Made by a program: the position numbers and the translations under genes
The notes under the pieces: generated by a model
What the model was told of the DNA's origin: nothing
The model's input: the letters and a program-made list of their open reading frames with translations, nothing else
Databases searched by the model: none
In this document: positions 31,713 through 42,623 of the stretch, in pieces
Position numbering within the stretch: the stretch's first letter is position 1
How the letters are laid out: each line of letters begins with the position of its first letter
Assembly: GCA_000827265.1 (NCBI GenBank)
Contig: KN834749.1
Span: forward strand, 857,500 to 921,499
DNA: 64,000 nt
Source of the DNA: Collybiopsis luxurians FD-317 M1
Taxonomy: Eukaryota; Basidiomycota; Agaricomycetes; Agaricales; Omphalotaceae
Reading direction: 5' to 3'

Positions 31713-33653
31713 ATGACTGCCACCGACCGCAACATTCTAAATTCAGCTAGTACCCAAGAGACTGTTTTCTTTGACCGTCGACCTTGTTCGATTATAGATG
31801 CTTCAGAAGCTCCGCCACCTTCGCCCATCTTGTCTCCGTCGGTCTTGACAAGCACCCGGACGTCGGAAGAGGTACCACTAGTCCTTTTCAACTCGGAATC
31901 CAACGATGATATCGCAACTCGCCCTTATTCTATATTTGATTTCTTGGACGAATTTCGCCTTTCTTCTAGTGACAGTATCGGTACAATAATGACCGCTCGA
32001 ACCTGCGTAACTGCTGGAACATTTGGTCAGTTTCGGAGATCACATCATTCAAATAATCAGAGATTATCTTCGCCTTCCCTGCCTCAAACTATACCAAATG
32101 AAGCCTCTTTGAGAAATTCCAGCTCAGCAGAATCTTATTCGCTTTCGGATCCTGATGCTATCACTGTTCCGAGTCCAGACCTGAAAGTCCATGATACCCA
32201 TAATGATTCTTCTATGGCCGCTGTTTCACCCCCATCTCCGTCTCCTGTATATTCAACATTCTCGTGTACAGCAACTACACCGTCGGACCGCTCTTATGTA
32301 ATACAGGCGCAAACTATCAGACACTCTGGCTATGCCGGGGACCTCCATTCTACGTCAAGTTTGACAAACTGCCCCATTCTTCATCGTGACAGTGCTATTT
32401 CGCTTCCGAATGTTTCAAGACACGATAGAAAAGCCTCCTCGGCGTCTGAAGTTTCTCACTTCCTTCCACTCTCTCTCCCGCCTTCACTGCTAGTTTCTGC
32501 TCCCAGCCCAATGTCGTCGCACGCTGAGCTTCCACGGAGTTTAGCTTGGTTGAAGGATGCCGTCGTGGAGATGCTCATTGACCAGGAAGGGTTCCGTTCC
32601 ATAACCCCCTCTTTCCGTTTCGCTGGATACTCTACCAATACACGTTCGCTGGATCCAAGCGACAAGGGCATCGAGGGAGGGGCCGTACAGTTCATACCAG
32701 TGACTAGGCAGACTTTCAACTTTCACTATGCACCTTTCGATGGTCAACCCGTCTTGAGACGTATTTCTGTGAACGGAGCGACTCGCGATCACGTTTCACG
32801 ACAAGCCACTATTAGCCTAAAGTCAAATGGCGTGTACGAGGTGCGCGGTATCGAAACATCGCTCCTTCCCTCCAAGGGTGATGGTATTGAATTCAGCGCA
32901 GAGCCGCCGAAGCTTCGCTGGAAGCTTGATTATTATGTCGACGACAGAAGAGGTCCTGGCCGGTGCGAAGGCGAAAAGATGTTCACTCCTTTGACCTTTT
33001 CTTGCTCTCCCCTCCTTCTCCACCCCCTTCAAGGAAGGAAGATCAAATTGATGCATGTCATGAGGAAGAATGTAGTGACGAAGCTTGTCGCGGAGAAGAT
33101 GGAACTTCCGAAGACTACAACTAGTCGCTCGTCGTCACCTGTGCTGCGAGAAGATTCTTCCTCTCCAACACCTGTCCGCATAGATCCTACCAAGGTTCAG
33201 CTATGGAATCTGCATCGTCGGTTCCTTTCCCATGGGCAATCCAACACCCACCCACGCCCACAATCGAATGAAAATCGAATGTCTGATTTTCTGGGGACTA
33301 TCCAAGTCGACAAAGCTCACTTCCATTATCAACAGCAAATAGTCTCTCAGCAACACCAAAGGGCATCTTCGGGGAGAGAAGTTGCAGTGGTTGACTTGCG
33401 TTTGGGGTGTCAAGACGCGGCAGAAACTGACGAGGTGAAAATTGACGGGATCCGACATCCAATGACGGATTTGAGTCCCAATCGAGGTCCTCCTACAGTT
33501 TCGCATGACAGACACATTTTGCCTCCCTCGAAACTCTCGGAACTGCTGGAAATCAAGACCATCAGGCCGCAGGAACAGAAGATTGAGATTGAGCAACTAT
33601 TTGGTGGTCTGACACCTGCTCCGCGTAATCTCAAATCTTTTGGTTCGAAATAA
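31713..33653 (+). CDS. Conserved hypothetical protein, intronless, Ser-rich N-terminal half
   Basis: An uninterrupted frame runs from 31578 to 33653; the ATG at 31713 (MTATDRNILNS) is preferred because the upstream 45 codons are hydrophobic and low quality. That gives 646 residues. The first half is disordered Ser/Pro/Thr-rich sequence. From about residue 290 a folded region begins: LAWLKDAVVEMLIDQEGFR, FRFAGYSTN, VTRQTFNFHYAPFDGQP, ISLKSNGVYEVRGIE, LRWKLDYYVDDRRG and FTPLTFSCSPLLLHPLQGRK. These suggest a beta-rich domain that ends in a basic loop. The C-terminus is hydrophilic. I do not recognise a named family. Being intronless in an intron-dense region is unusual and may reflect retroposition or intron loss. 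Confidence 0.7.
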   Translation: MTATDRNILNSASTQETVFFDRRPCSIIDASEAPPPSPILSPSVLTSTRTSEEVPLVLFNSESNDDIATRPYSIFDFLDEFRLSSSDSIGTIMTARTCVTAGTFGQFRRSHHSNNQRLSSPSLPQTIPNEASLRNSSSAESYSLSDPDAITVPSPDLKVHDTHNDSSMAAVSPPSPSPVYSTFSCTATTPSDRSYVIQAQTIRHSGYAGDLHSTSSLTNCPILHRDSAISLPNVSRHDRKASSASEVSHFLPLSLPPSLLVSAPSPMSSHAELPRSLAWLKDAVVEMLIDQEGFRSITPSFRFAGYSTNTRSLDPSDKGIEGGAVQFIPVTRQTFNFHYAPFDGQPVLRRISVNGATRDHVSRQATISLKSNGVYEVRGIETSLLPSKGDGIEFSAEPPKLRWKLDYYVDDRRGPGRCEGEKMFTPLTFSCSPLLLHPLQGRKIKLMHVMRKNVVTKLVAEKMELPKTTTSRSSSPVLREDSSSPTPVRIDPTKVQLWNLHRRFLSHGQSNTHPRPQSNENRMSDFLGTIQVDKAHFHYQQQIVSQQHQRASSGREVAVVDLRLGCQDAAETDEVKIDGIRHPMTDLSPNRGPPTVSHDRHILPPSKLSELLEIKTIRPQEQKIEIEQLFGGLTPAPRNLKSFGSK

Positions 33654-33991
33654 ATCTAATTTGGATTCTTCCTACTAGCCCTCGGTTGTAAAAATTTTCA
33701 TCGTGTACTTATCTTCCTCATCTTGCGACACCAATTTTGTTTAATATTTCACATTGATAATTATAATAAGTCTTGAAGAACTTTACAGTACAGCTCGTAA
33801 TTTATTGTATATACTTATAATGTATTTTATATCACCATACTTAAGTGCTTCTCGAATTTCGACAGCGCTAAACCGAGCGTCTTTATTGTTCTGCATCAGA
33901 GCTCGTGACTGCTGACACGGGTTTTCAAAGTTTCTGTCAGCACTTAAGTAGCAGTGCCAGTCGAGTGCCAGCTTACTTATTTTCCATCACA
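33654..33991. other. AT-rich intergenic stretch
   Basis: 338 bp, very AT-rich between 33740 and 33850. Carries the 3' flank of the intronless gene and the promoter of the thioredoxin gene. Nothing else recognised. Confidence 0.5.
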
Positions 33992-34765
33992 ATGTCCATT
34001 ACCCACATAGGATCTGTTGGCCAGCTCAATGGCATACTTGAGAAATCGAAAGATAAACTGTCGGTGAGCGTCAGGTTCCTAGTAACTTGCTCGGTATTCA
34101 TTCAAGGGCGTTGTGTGATAGGTAATTGACTTCCATGCAACATGGTGAGTGCAGTAGGCTTCCAGACATTTCGGGCGTCATTTGAACTACTGCTCCTAGG
34201 TGTGGACCCTGTCGTTAGTGGAACATTTTGTTTTTACTCCTTAATATTCTTTGACGAATGATGGCTACTTACATAGATCAGATAGCGCCCGCTTTCGAAG
34301 CTTTCTCCAAGCAATATACCAATGTCAATTTCCTGAAATGTGACGTGGACGCTGCGCGCGATGTTGCTTCTTTGTATCGAGTATCTGCTATGTGGGTTCT
34401 GTTTGCCTAGATCTCTTGACAAGATGTCCTGATGAAATCAGGCCCACCTTCATTTTTCTTCGAGGAAGTACCAAAGTTGATCAAGTCAGAGGCGCGAATC
34501 GAACGTATGTTCTAGCCACTTATTTCAGCCTTTGTGCCCTGACTACAGTACCGTTTTGCTTAGTGGATTAGAGGCTGCAATTCGAAAACATTCTTCTACT
34601 TCCTCGGACTCAACAGGTTCATTCTCTGGTAAGGGTCAAACACTGGGAGGGGGTAGTGCAGATGTGGCAGAACCTTCGGCTTCGCTGTTCTCAAATATGG
34701 ATCCCCAAGTTCGCGTACTGCTGTACCTCCTCGGGGCGTATCTTTTGTTCTGGTATCTTAGCTAG
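33992..34765 (+). CDS. Thioredoxin with C-terminal membrane anchor
   Basis: Disulfide reductase of the thioredoxin fold. Six exons (33992-34063, 34122-34144, 34200-34213, 34277-34391, 34442-34504, 34564-34765) give 162 residues. The domain reads [20 protein letters not shown], then FLKCDVDA, then MPTFIFLRG with the cis-Pro, and ends with a GLEAAIRKH-type helix. The Cys-Gly-Pro-Cys active site is coded mainly by a 14-nt exon. After the domain comes a Ser/Gly-rich linker and a hydrophobic end (VRVLLYLLGAYLLFWYLS), which would place the protein as a tail-anchored membrane protein with the thioredoxin facing the cytosol. Cytosolic thioredoxins end near residue 105, so the tail is an addition. Confidence 0.9.
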
Positions 34766-34898
34766 GTCGAGTGCCAAGTGCCAAATGGCATGTATTTGTT
34801 ATAGGGTCTCAGTGGAATATACTACATACTATTTCACTCTATGCGTATGCGACCGTCAGGCCAAGTGTATCTACTGGCTGCATGGTCCCATCCACCCA

Positions 34899-36035
34899 TT
34901 ACCATCCCATGTTGATGTATCTGCGAGAAGGTATACATGAGCATACAATGAAAAGAGAGAGAGAGAGGCGACGTACGCTTGTCTCGCGGCCTCTTCCTTG
35001 GCAATTTTCTGGCTTTTCCCGGTGCCTATACCTCGCTCTTGACCGTCAACTAGAAAAGATATTAAATGTGATTCTTGTCAATGCAGATTTGGGAGCATAC
35101 TCAAACAGTGCACGGTCCAAGTGGGAGAATGAGAAGGACCAACAGGGGGATCAGCTGGGTAGCTAATTGATACATGCTTCTGCGCCGCTGTCTGGTTTAC
35201 GGTAGAAAGCGTTAACCAAGCTAAGGAGTTAGTGATTGTCGGATTAGAGGGCGGAGCTTGATAGGCAGCCGAAGGGAGGGGAGGGGGTTCACTACTGGGT
35301 GCCGGGGGATTAGGATAATATTGAGGAGGTTGTTGTAGTGGAGTAGACGAAGAAGCCGATTGAGGAGGTTCAGCGTTCGGATCCGCAAGCTGGGCGATCC
35401 AATTTTCGACAGCCTTTAGTCCGCTGGTGACGTACACTGCGCCAACGTAAGTGCAGAAGTATTTTTTCATCTCCTTCAAAGTGATCATTCTCTTTCTGTG
35501 CAGAGCGGAGAAAAAAGACGACAGCAATCGAGTGCAATTACCTGCAGGTTTTCATGGACTCTGTATTCTGGAGCAGCGCGAAGCTTCGTTTTCAGGCCAT
35601 AATGCTCCAACCACAGAATGATTCTGTTTTCGTCCAAAGTCACTTCTCGCTGAAGCTAGTGTCGGATATTGTAAACAAGAACAGGACGAGGATAGTCCAA
35701 CGGGAGCGCTCACGCGAATGTCGTTGGCATTCAAAAATGGCCGTTTACTGTACAGGTAGGTCGTTGTAGCTAATTCCAAGACCTACAGGGAGAATGAAGT
35801 GTTTTCGATTACATACCGAGGTGGAATCACCCACCTGTTTGCCCATCTCCGCTAGACGGTCGCTGTCGTACTGACTGGGATTAGTGCCAGGATTGACACC
35901 ACTCAAAGAAGGATGAGTGAAAACTGCGAGCGTCAAGTCTACATCACCGTCGATTTTAGGTAGAGTTGGTAGATTGGGGGTATTCATTTTGATATTGGTA
36001 CCGTAGAAATACTGATGGTCAAAGAGCAGAACCAT
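34899..36035 (-). CDS. RNase III-like domain plus double-stranded RNA-binding domain
   Basis: Six exons (36035-35835, 35782-35714, 35649-35542, 35491-35101, 35049-34977, 34920-34899) give 287 residues; an ATG at 35987 is an alternative start. The first 150 residues fit an RNase III fold: DLTLAVFTHPSLSG, DSDRLAEMGKQVLEL, and YVGAVYVTSGLKAVENWIAQL. A Pro-rich linker follows, then a dsRBD: NSLAWLTLST at its start and GQERGIGTGKSQKIAKEEAA with the end RQAYINMGW. The catalytic RNase III signature (ERLEFLGD-like) is replaced by DRLAEMGKQ, lacking the metal-binding Asp, so the enzyme is probably inactive. It could be a mitochondrial ribosomal-type (mL44/MRPL3-like) or regulatory dsRNA-binding protein. 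It converges on the thioredoxin gene, 133 bp away. Confidence 0.82.
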
Positions 36036-36439
36036 GGGTTATGAGTATCGGGACGAAGTGATGTTTCAAAAAATAAAGATAAAAAGGCCACCAGCAGGCA
36101 CTGAAGTTTCATGCTGGAAAAGAGCCTTACTTCTTACCTAGCAGATAAGCTTCAAGATTATATTGTAATACAACAAGCGCAGACAGGCGCAGCAGCTTCT
36201 ACTTAACTTGTCCGCAGTCGATTTACAAGTATGCTGGGGTCAGCGTGTGTTTATGTATACAGGTCGATAATACTTAGAGCTTTTAACGCCTTCCGGTTGA
36301 GGAGAGGATGCGAGTCGAATGAAAGTTGGAACAAAGAACTTGAGTTGGTCACGTGGCGGATACTTTGCACCTCCGCTTTCCGATTCATTATTGTTGCAAT
36401 CTTTTCTTCATGTGCTACGCGTAATTTGAATACTGCAGC
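36036..36439. promoter_or_regulatory. Divergent promoter region of the RNase III-like gene and POM152
   Basis: 404 bp between two divergent start codons. No TATA box or repeat stands out; the strand is mixed in composition. Confidence 0.45.
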
Positions 36440-39400
36440 ATGCCAGTCGCGTCGGTCAGTGGCACGGAGGCTCCTCGCCCCAAAACTTTCCTCGAAAACA
36501 TCGGATTAGACCCGCCTACTCAACGGTGGTATCTACTTAGTCTAGGTGCACTTCTGCAGGTAAATTTTTCTCGCATTGTCGCGAAGAGCTCCGCTTAACG
36601 TATGATGTTATAGGCCTGCAAAGTTGTAGATGTACTATCTTCCTTTGCATCATCAGAAAACAAAATACATCTCTGTCAAAAATGGCTCTTCCTCGACACA
36701 GCGTACTGCATACTCCTTGCTTTCTTACGGATACCGCGTCTAAACTATGGCAAAGCTGTCGTCGCGCTTCAGATCTTATCTCTTTGTATATTTGACGGCA
36801 TAATATTTGGAAATATCAGAATAAATATTACTGGAGAAGGAAGCGTTGTTGGGAGCAAGTCAGGTAAGTGCCTCCAGCTTTGCGAGATTTATCATCTCAC
36901 ACTCAGGTTGGGTCTCAAGGTCAAAGGGATCTTGCTTTTACTCCCGAGCCCCCAAGTTTTTGGGATAAACTTACCTTTGGATACTTGTCTTCACCTCAAG
37001 TGGTACATGACGACGGTCATCTCTCAGGCCAGCATACTGTCCGCATGTCTCCCATCAGTACCGCACAACTAAATCCTTACGGGGAATCATTTTGCCTTCC
37101 CTCCTCTGGAGAGGCGATTGTTGTCCCGGTTCTCCTCAATAACACGAACCCCACTGCCCTTAAATTCTCCGTCACACCTCTCGGGTTTAATCCTGGCCAG
37201 CCTGAATTCTTTGACCTATCGGGAAAGGAGCTACGAGCCATCGAACAGGCGCGCGCAGAAGCTCTTCAACTTATACGTCCCACTTTCCAGGAGATATCTG
37301 ACGAATATGATGAGTATGATGATGACCCTGTTCCTAACCAGTCCTCCCCATCTCTTCAACGAACACAAACGCTTGTCCACATACGTCTCTACAAGCCTGG
37401 CGTCGTCCGGTTAGAGCGAGTTCTCGATTCTTCCAGCGTTGAAGCTCGAATTGTAATGCCATTAGATGTGGCAGTAGCACCATGTCCTCAAGCAGGGTTC
37501 AGCGTGGGCAAACAATCGGAAGACAACGTTCGTTGTGCCGGCCAAGATTCAGAGGTCAAGCTGATGATGGATATTAGTGGAGTTCCTCCGCTCAGCCTAA
37601 GATGGGCCAAAACGATCAACGGAAGAAGGGAAGCATTCCTAGTGGAGGGAATCGAGGGCCATTCTCAGTCTTCACCTTCCTCTGTTCATTCTTCCCAGGA
37701 AGTAATTACCAACACCGGCTTCACTCGATGGATTGCTTCACCTGAGGATCTTCAGGTTCCTCTTTCTATTTCCCTTGATACTCCTGGCAGTCATATCTAC
37801 GCACTGGAAGAAGTCGTGGACGCTGTCGGAAACATGATGCTCATTGGAGGTAACAATGTATCACCGAACAACCACGCTCTCCGGTCGTTTACCGTACTCC
37901 GACGTCCAGCAGTATCATTCAAACACTGTGGTCCTGAACGCCCAGTCTCCCTTGCCATAGGCTCAGAAGTAGGTTTGACTGTTTCTGCGGTTGAAGCAGA
38001 TACTCTCGACGGGCCTTGGGAAGTGTCATTCAGATACCAACCCAACAGCGCCGATAAAGGAACCAAACGCTTCAAGCCTTGGCGAAAGACACTTTCCACC
38101 CAAGGGGATCGGCGAGAACTCACACTTGGAGCTAACGCTCCTGGTGAATACAAAATAACCTCTGTGAAGGGCAAGGTAATCTGGACTCGCTTCACTTCTG
38201 TCCTTGGTTCTGACCTTTTCAACTAAGTGGTGCGCTGGAGATGTTCTCGCTCCGGAATCTTGCGCAGTTCAAGAGAGACCTTTGCCGACTGCTGAGATTG
38301 AATGGAAGAAAATTCACGAATGGTGCGTTTTCACTCTTAGACGCCGCCCCTGCTGAATTCATCCCGAACGCTTTTAGCTCTGGTGATACTGGTGTCTCCG
38401 CGACTCTTGTTATGCACGGTACAGGCCCCTTCCAAGTATACTACCAAACCCAAAAAGACTCTGAGCCGCCTCAGGAAAAATCCATAACTTTTGCTTCATC
38501 CCGAGGCCAGTTTACTTTACAACCTGAACATAGTGGCCATTATACGTTCAGCTTCACTAAAATCAGTGACGCGAATTACAAGAGGGTTGAACTGGACGGT
38601 CCCAGTGTTGATCAAGTCATCCATCCTCCCGCATCTGCCTATTTCGTAGGCGCTCCAAAAGGGCAGGGACAGAGAAAAGTTATTAACAGCTGCGAGGGTA
38701 ATCTTATAGAAGTTGAAGTTGAGCTACGGGTAAGTGATACTCGCAGGATTTCTTAAATTGCTGTGATAAGAATAGTTGTGCAGGGCTCACCTCCCTGGAC
38801 TTTGGAACTTCAAATCGTCGGCCCAAAAAGCTCGGAAATTCTGACATTCTCCGGAATTACGTCAAATCGCAAAAAATTGCCGATTCGCTTGCCTTTATCT
38901 TCGACAGTGGATAAAGAAGGTGGTTCCTTTGAGATTGATTTAGGTTCGTCTTTACCTCAGTTCATTCAAAGAGCCTGGTGATGAATCGGTCCTGAAACAG
39001 TCAGCGTCGAAGATAAATCTCAATGTCGTCTCCCTATTACTGTTTCTGGAATTGTAGCTCATGTCAGAAGATTAAAAGTAAGAATTCAGCCAGGGTTTTC
39101 CGCTACCTCTTATCAATCCACATCTATCAGCCCACTGTGAAGTTCTACGGTGCCGACGGTAAACGACAAGTCACCGTTCTTGAACATGAGCGGACTGGCC
39201 TTCCTCTCCGATTGACCGGCGAAAGCGTTAGTAAGGTTTCTCAACTGCTACTTCTTTATACTGATTTTCGTCAAATTAGCCATGGACAATGAAATATCGC
39301 CATGCGGAGGCCGATACTGTCTCTTCCGTAAACTTGAAAACTCCCAACGGTCTTCTGTACGTCACTGAGAAGGGGACATACGAGATTCTTGAGGTCCGTT

Positions 39401-40929
39401 CCCCCAAAAATTCCATCTCGTAAATACTGAAAATTTTGCCGCAAGATATCTGACGCCCAATGCCCTGGTTCTGTGATTGCCGATGCTTCTGCTTATCGTG
39501 TGGACTGGATTCCAAGACCCACTGCGAAATTGTCTGAACAGACACCTGCGACTTTTGAGCCGTTGAATGGCTCTTACATCTTACCTCCGCTGTGCGAAGG
39601 CATGGACGATCATGTTGATCTCGATCTTACTGGTATGCTCGTCGCCCTCTCCATTCAGGTGAATAATTCTAACTCTCTGACCAGGTCGTCCGCCATTCCA
39701 GATCATGTACAACATTGCACAGGGCAATGACTACGGAGGAACGAAATTAGTGGACCAACCTGTTTTGAACAGCATACAACCGCGTACTCGACTACAGCTG
39801 CATGCCATGCCTGGTCGAGTTTACTATGAAGTCAAGCAAATTGGTGATGGAGCCTACCCTCTCGAAAAGCATCAGAACACACCAATTCCGCGCTATAACA
39901 GGCTTCTTTTTGAGCAGCAAGTGTCAATGCGACCCAATGCTCGCTTTAGAAACCGCAATAGATTAGCCTACTGTCTGTATGACACATTTGTTTCGCTCGA
40001 CAAATCATCTTCCGATGGTGCAGTAGCATTGGAAGGTACACCGCCCTTCCAGCTCGAGCTGTCTATCAAAAACCTAGCCACCAGTCATGTTGACCAACAT
40101 ACAGTCGAGATCAATGATCATTCCTGGAAACTCAATTTGCAGGATTACCAATTCACATCTATTGGACCTTATCTCGTCGTTATTGAATCTGTGGCGGACG
40201 CTTCTCACTGCGAGCATACTGTCTTGGATCCGCTGGCTATCTCAATATGGGTTGATATTTCAGAAACTGCTGCCATTGTACCTATCGATCGCCGCGAAGA
40301 CTTTTGTGTCGGCGAAGCAGTGCAGTTCCAGCTCGAAGGTACACCACCATGGTCAATAGGGTACGCATATGATAAGTGGCGGAGGTGAATGACACTAATC
40401 ATTCCTTAAGATACCGAATTGATGGCAAGGCATATACACAAGAAGCCAGCGTGTCTCCATTATCGCTAGTTCAGCAGCAGCCCGGAGAATTCACCGTAAC
40501 TTCCGTTGCTCACCAACAAAAGATGTGCAAAGCCTCTGTAACCGATTTGAGATTCTCTGTACATTCCCTGCCTTCCGCTCAGGTTGGTCATGGAAAGAGA
40601 ATCTTTCAGGATATCCATGAAGGTGTGTCAGATCTTTATCTCTGTTACTCGATCCTTGTTCTGAAACTCTTTCAGGTGACCAAGCAGAGATCGTCTTTAC
40701 TCTTGTCGGCGAACCTCCCTTTACGTTTACTTATCAACGATCTGAGTTGACCACCGGTCGAGGCAAGCCAGGGAAGGTGTTAGAGACCCATACGGTCTCT
40801 CGGATATACTCCCACGAATATTCAATATTTTCTGCATTGGAGGGTACATGGACCGTGACATCTATCACCGATAAATGGTGTCGGTACCCTCCGATACTGC
40901 CTGAAGTCACTGAAAAGATACGATCTTAG
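36440..40929 (+). CDS. POM152: Nuclear pore membrane protein Pom152
   Basis: Integral pore-membrane nucleoporin that forms the lumenal ring of the nuclear pore. Thirteen exons: 36440-36559, 36614-36863, 36920-38175, 38228-38322, 38378-38729, 38784-38943, 39001-39077, 39131-39226, 39280-39393, 39446-39632, 39685-40360, 40411-40622, 40676-40929; 1282 residues, the usual size. The N-terminus is short and has two to three spans (RWYLLSLGALLQ, WLFLDTAYCILLAFLRI, VVALQILSLCIFDGIIF). The rest is lumenal and made of repeated Ig-like domains, seen as recurrent G.PPW or G.PPF turns (GVPPLSLRWA, GSPPWTLEL, GRPPFQIMY, GTPPFQLEL, GTPPWSIGY, GEPPFTFTY). HLSGQHTVRMSPISTA and TVKFYGADGKRQVTVLE are Pom152-specific. 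Confidence 0.95.
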
Positions 40930-41104
40930 ATTGCTCACTAGCCTGCTATGAGTGCGACATTTGGATCTCATCGGCCTCCCATGTAATATATCCTGCTCTG
41001 CATAATGTCTAACATTTTACAATGCCTTTTTTAAATGCCCACGTTTGATTGGCCGCTATGTACTATTGGAAGGTGTTTTCTGATTTAAAAGACAGCTCAT
41101 ATGA

Positions 41105-42388
41105 TTAAACCTGGGCTGATGAAATATAGAACCACTTGGAGACTGGAGGAAAACACGACATCAGGAAATTCTTGACACTTTTCCCATACAGTTTGGACTC
41201 ACCCGAGGGGTCAATCGGAGCTGGTGGCTTGCCAGAGGCGGGCGGAAGACTTGTGTACTTTGGGTCGTCCCTTCTAACAAATCCAGGAGAGTTGGCAATC
41301 GTGATGTTGTCACTATCGGAGATATGAAATTAACAAAATTGTCCTCAATGTTTAAAAAACCTATCGGACATCGAAGAGCTCCCTGGGGCGGATTCGCCAG
41401 TGATAAGACGACGCCAGGCCTCGTGGCATTCATGGATAATTTCTGTAGCATACTTCTTATTCTTGGCCTCGCCGGAGAAAGCAAAAGTGTTTTCGGGCTT
41501 GCCATCGGGAATCTTGTAAATCCTGTGAGCAGAACACTCAGCCGTGGGTTTGTTTAGGAAAAAGAAAATTTGTAACGCGCCTGAACCACTCGTTAGTGGC
41601 TCGGATCAGACCTGGCAGATGCCTCTCAACGTCCTCAATATCGTTCAACTTGGAGGCAAGGGGATCTTGAACATCGACAACAATAACTTTCCAGTCGGTT
41701 TCGCCTTCATCCAACAGAGCCATGATTCCAAGAACCTTGACCTGCTTGACCTGGCCTACGTATCCGACCTGTTCACCGATCTCGCAGACATCGAGAGGAT
41801 CGTTGTCACCCTTGGCCTTGGTTTCGGCGTGAGCTTGGTTGGGATCTTCCCAAGTCTAGATGAGCGGCGTTAAAGGAATCCAAAAGGAAGGAAAGATGGG
41901 GAGGACGCACTTGAGGGAAAGCACCGTAGTTCCAGATGTAGCCGTGGTGAGGGAAACAGTTGCGGACGAAACGCAAACGATTTTTCTTCACGTCCTGTTT
42001 GATGGGATTGAAGGGTTCCTCCTTGGAAATCTCCATCTTGGCGTTGGTCCAGCGGGGTACTTCGACAATCATGTTGAAGATACCGTTGTTCTGGTCAGCG
42101 AAAAGAGGGATATCATGGAAGGAAGAGACAACGGAGCCGTTTTGCTCAATGAATATGCGATGTTCTACAGAAAAAAAAATCGATATTGATAGCAACGTTG
42201 AGCTGATCTGTCCATACCATGAGTGTTGGGGGCGCCAATGAGACGGGGTGTGTATTCTAGATTGATTTCAATAGGAGCCAGGAGAAAATATGGAAAGACA
42301 AACGAGAAGTCATCTCAGATGATGGTTGAGAAGAAAGCAGACGAAGTTGCTGTGAAAGGCGCTGGGCCGCATTTGTCCGCAAAGTCAT
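41105..42388 (-). CDS. IPP1: Inorganic pyrophosphatase
   Basis: Hydrolyses pyrophosphate to phosphate and drives biosynthetic reactions. Seven exons (42388-42304, 42256-42218, 42164-41911, 41855-41581, 41522-41361, 41312-41203, 41142-41105) give 320 residues. Key parts: [48 protein letters not shown], the metal-binding signature [18 protein letters not shown]-type turn ([13 protein letters not shown]), and [20 protein letters not shown]. The end [10 protein letters not shown] matches yeast. The fourth intron (41580-41523) is GC-AG (TTCAG then GCGCGT). The first 25 residues are basic, Ser/Gln/Leu-rich and extend beyond the cytosolic enzyme, whose start would match an internal Met before TSQYTPR; both a mitochondrial and a cytosolic form are possible. 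Confidence 0.95.
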
Positions 42389-42623
42389 AACCCTGTGGTG
42401 AAACAGAATCCAACGCTTATCCTAAGAATCTTATCGAAGAATCAGTGGAGAGAATATTTCTCACCTTCGCATTGCAAAGAACTGCTCGATGCATTCAACT
42501 TCGAACCTGGGTCCCGTATATTGTCAAGTTCAAAAAAAAACTTTTTTATTTTAAAGTTAGCGCTGAGGACCCTGCGCACGTACATTTCCGAAATACAAAC
42601 AGAAAAAGATTATGTACATCCAG

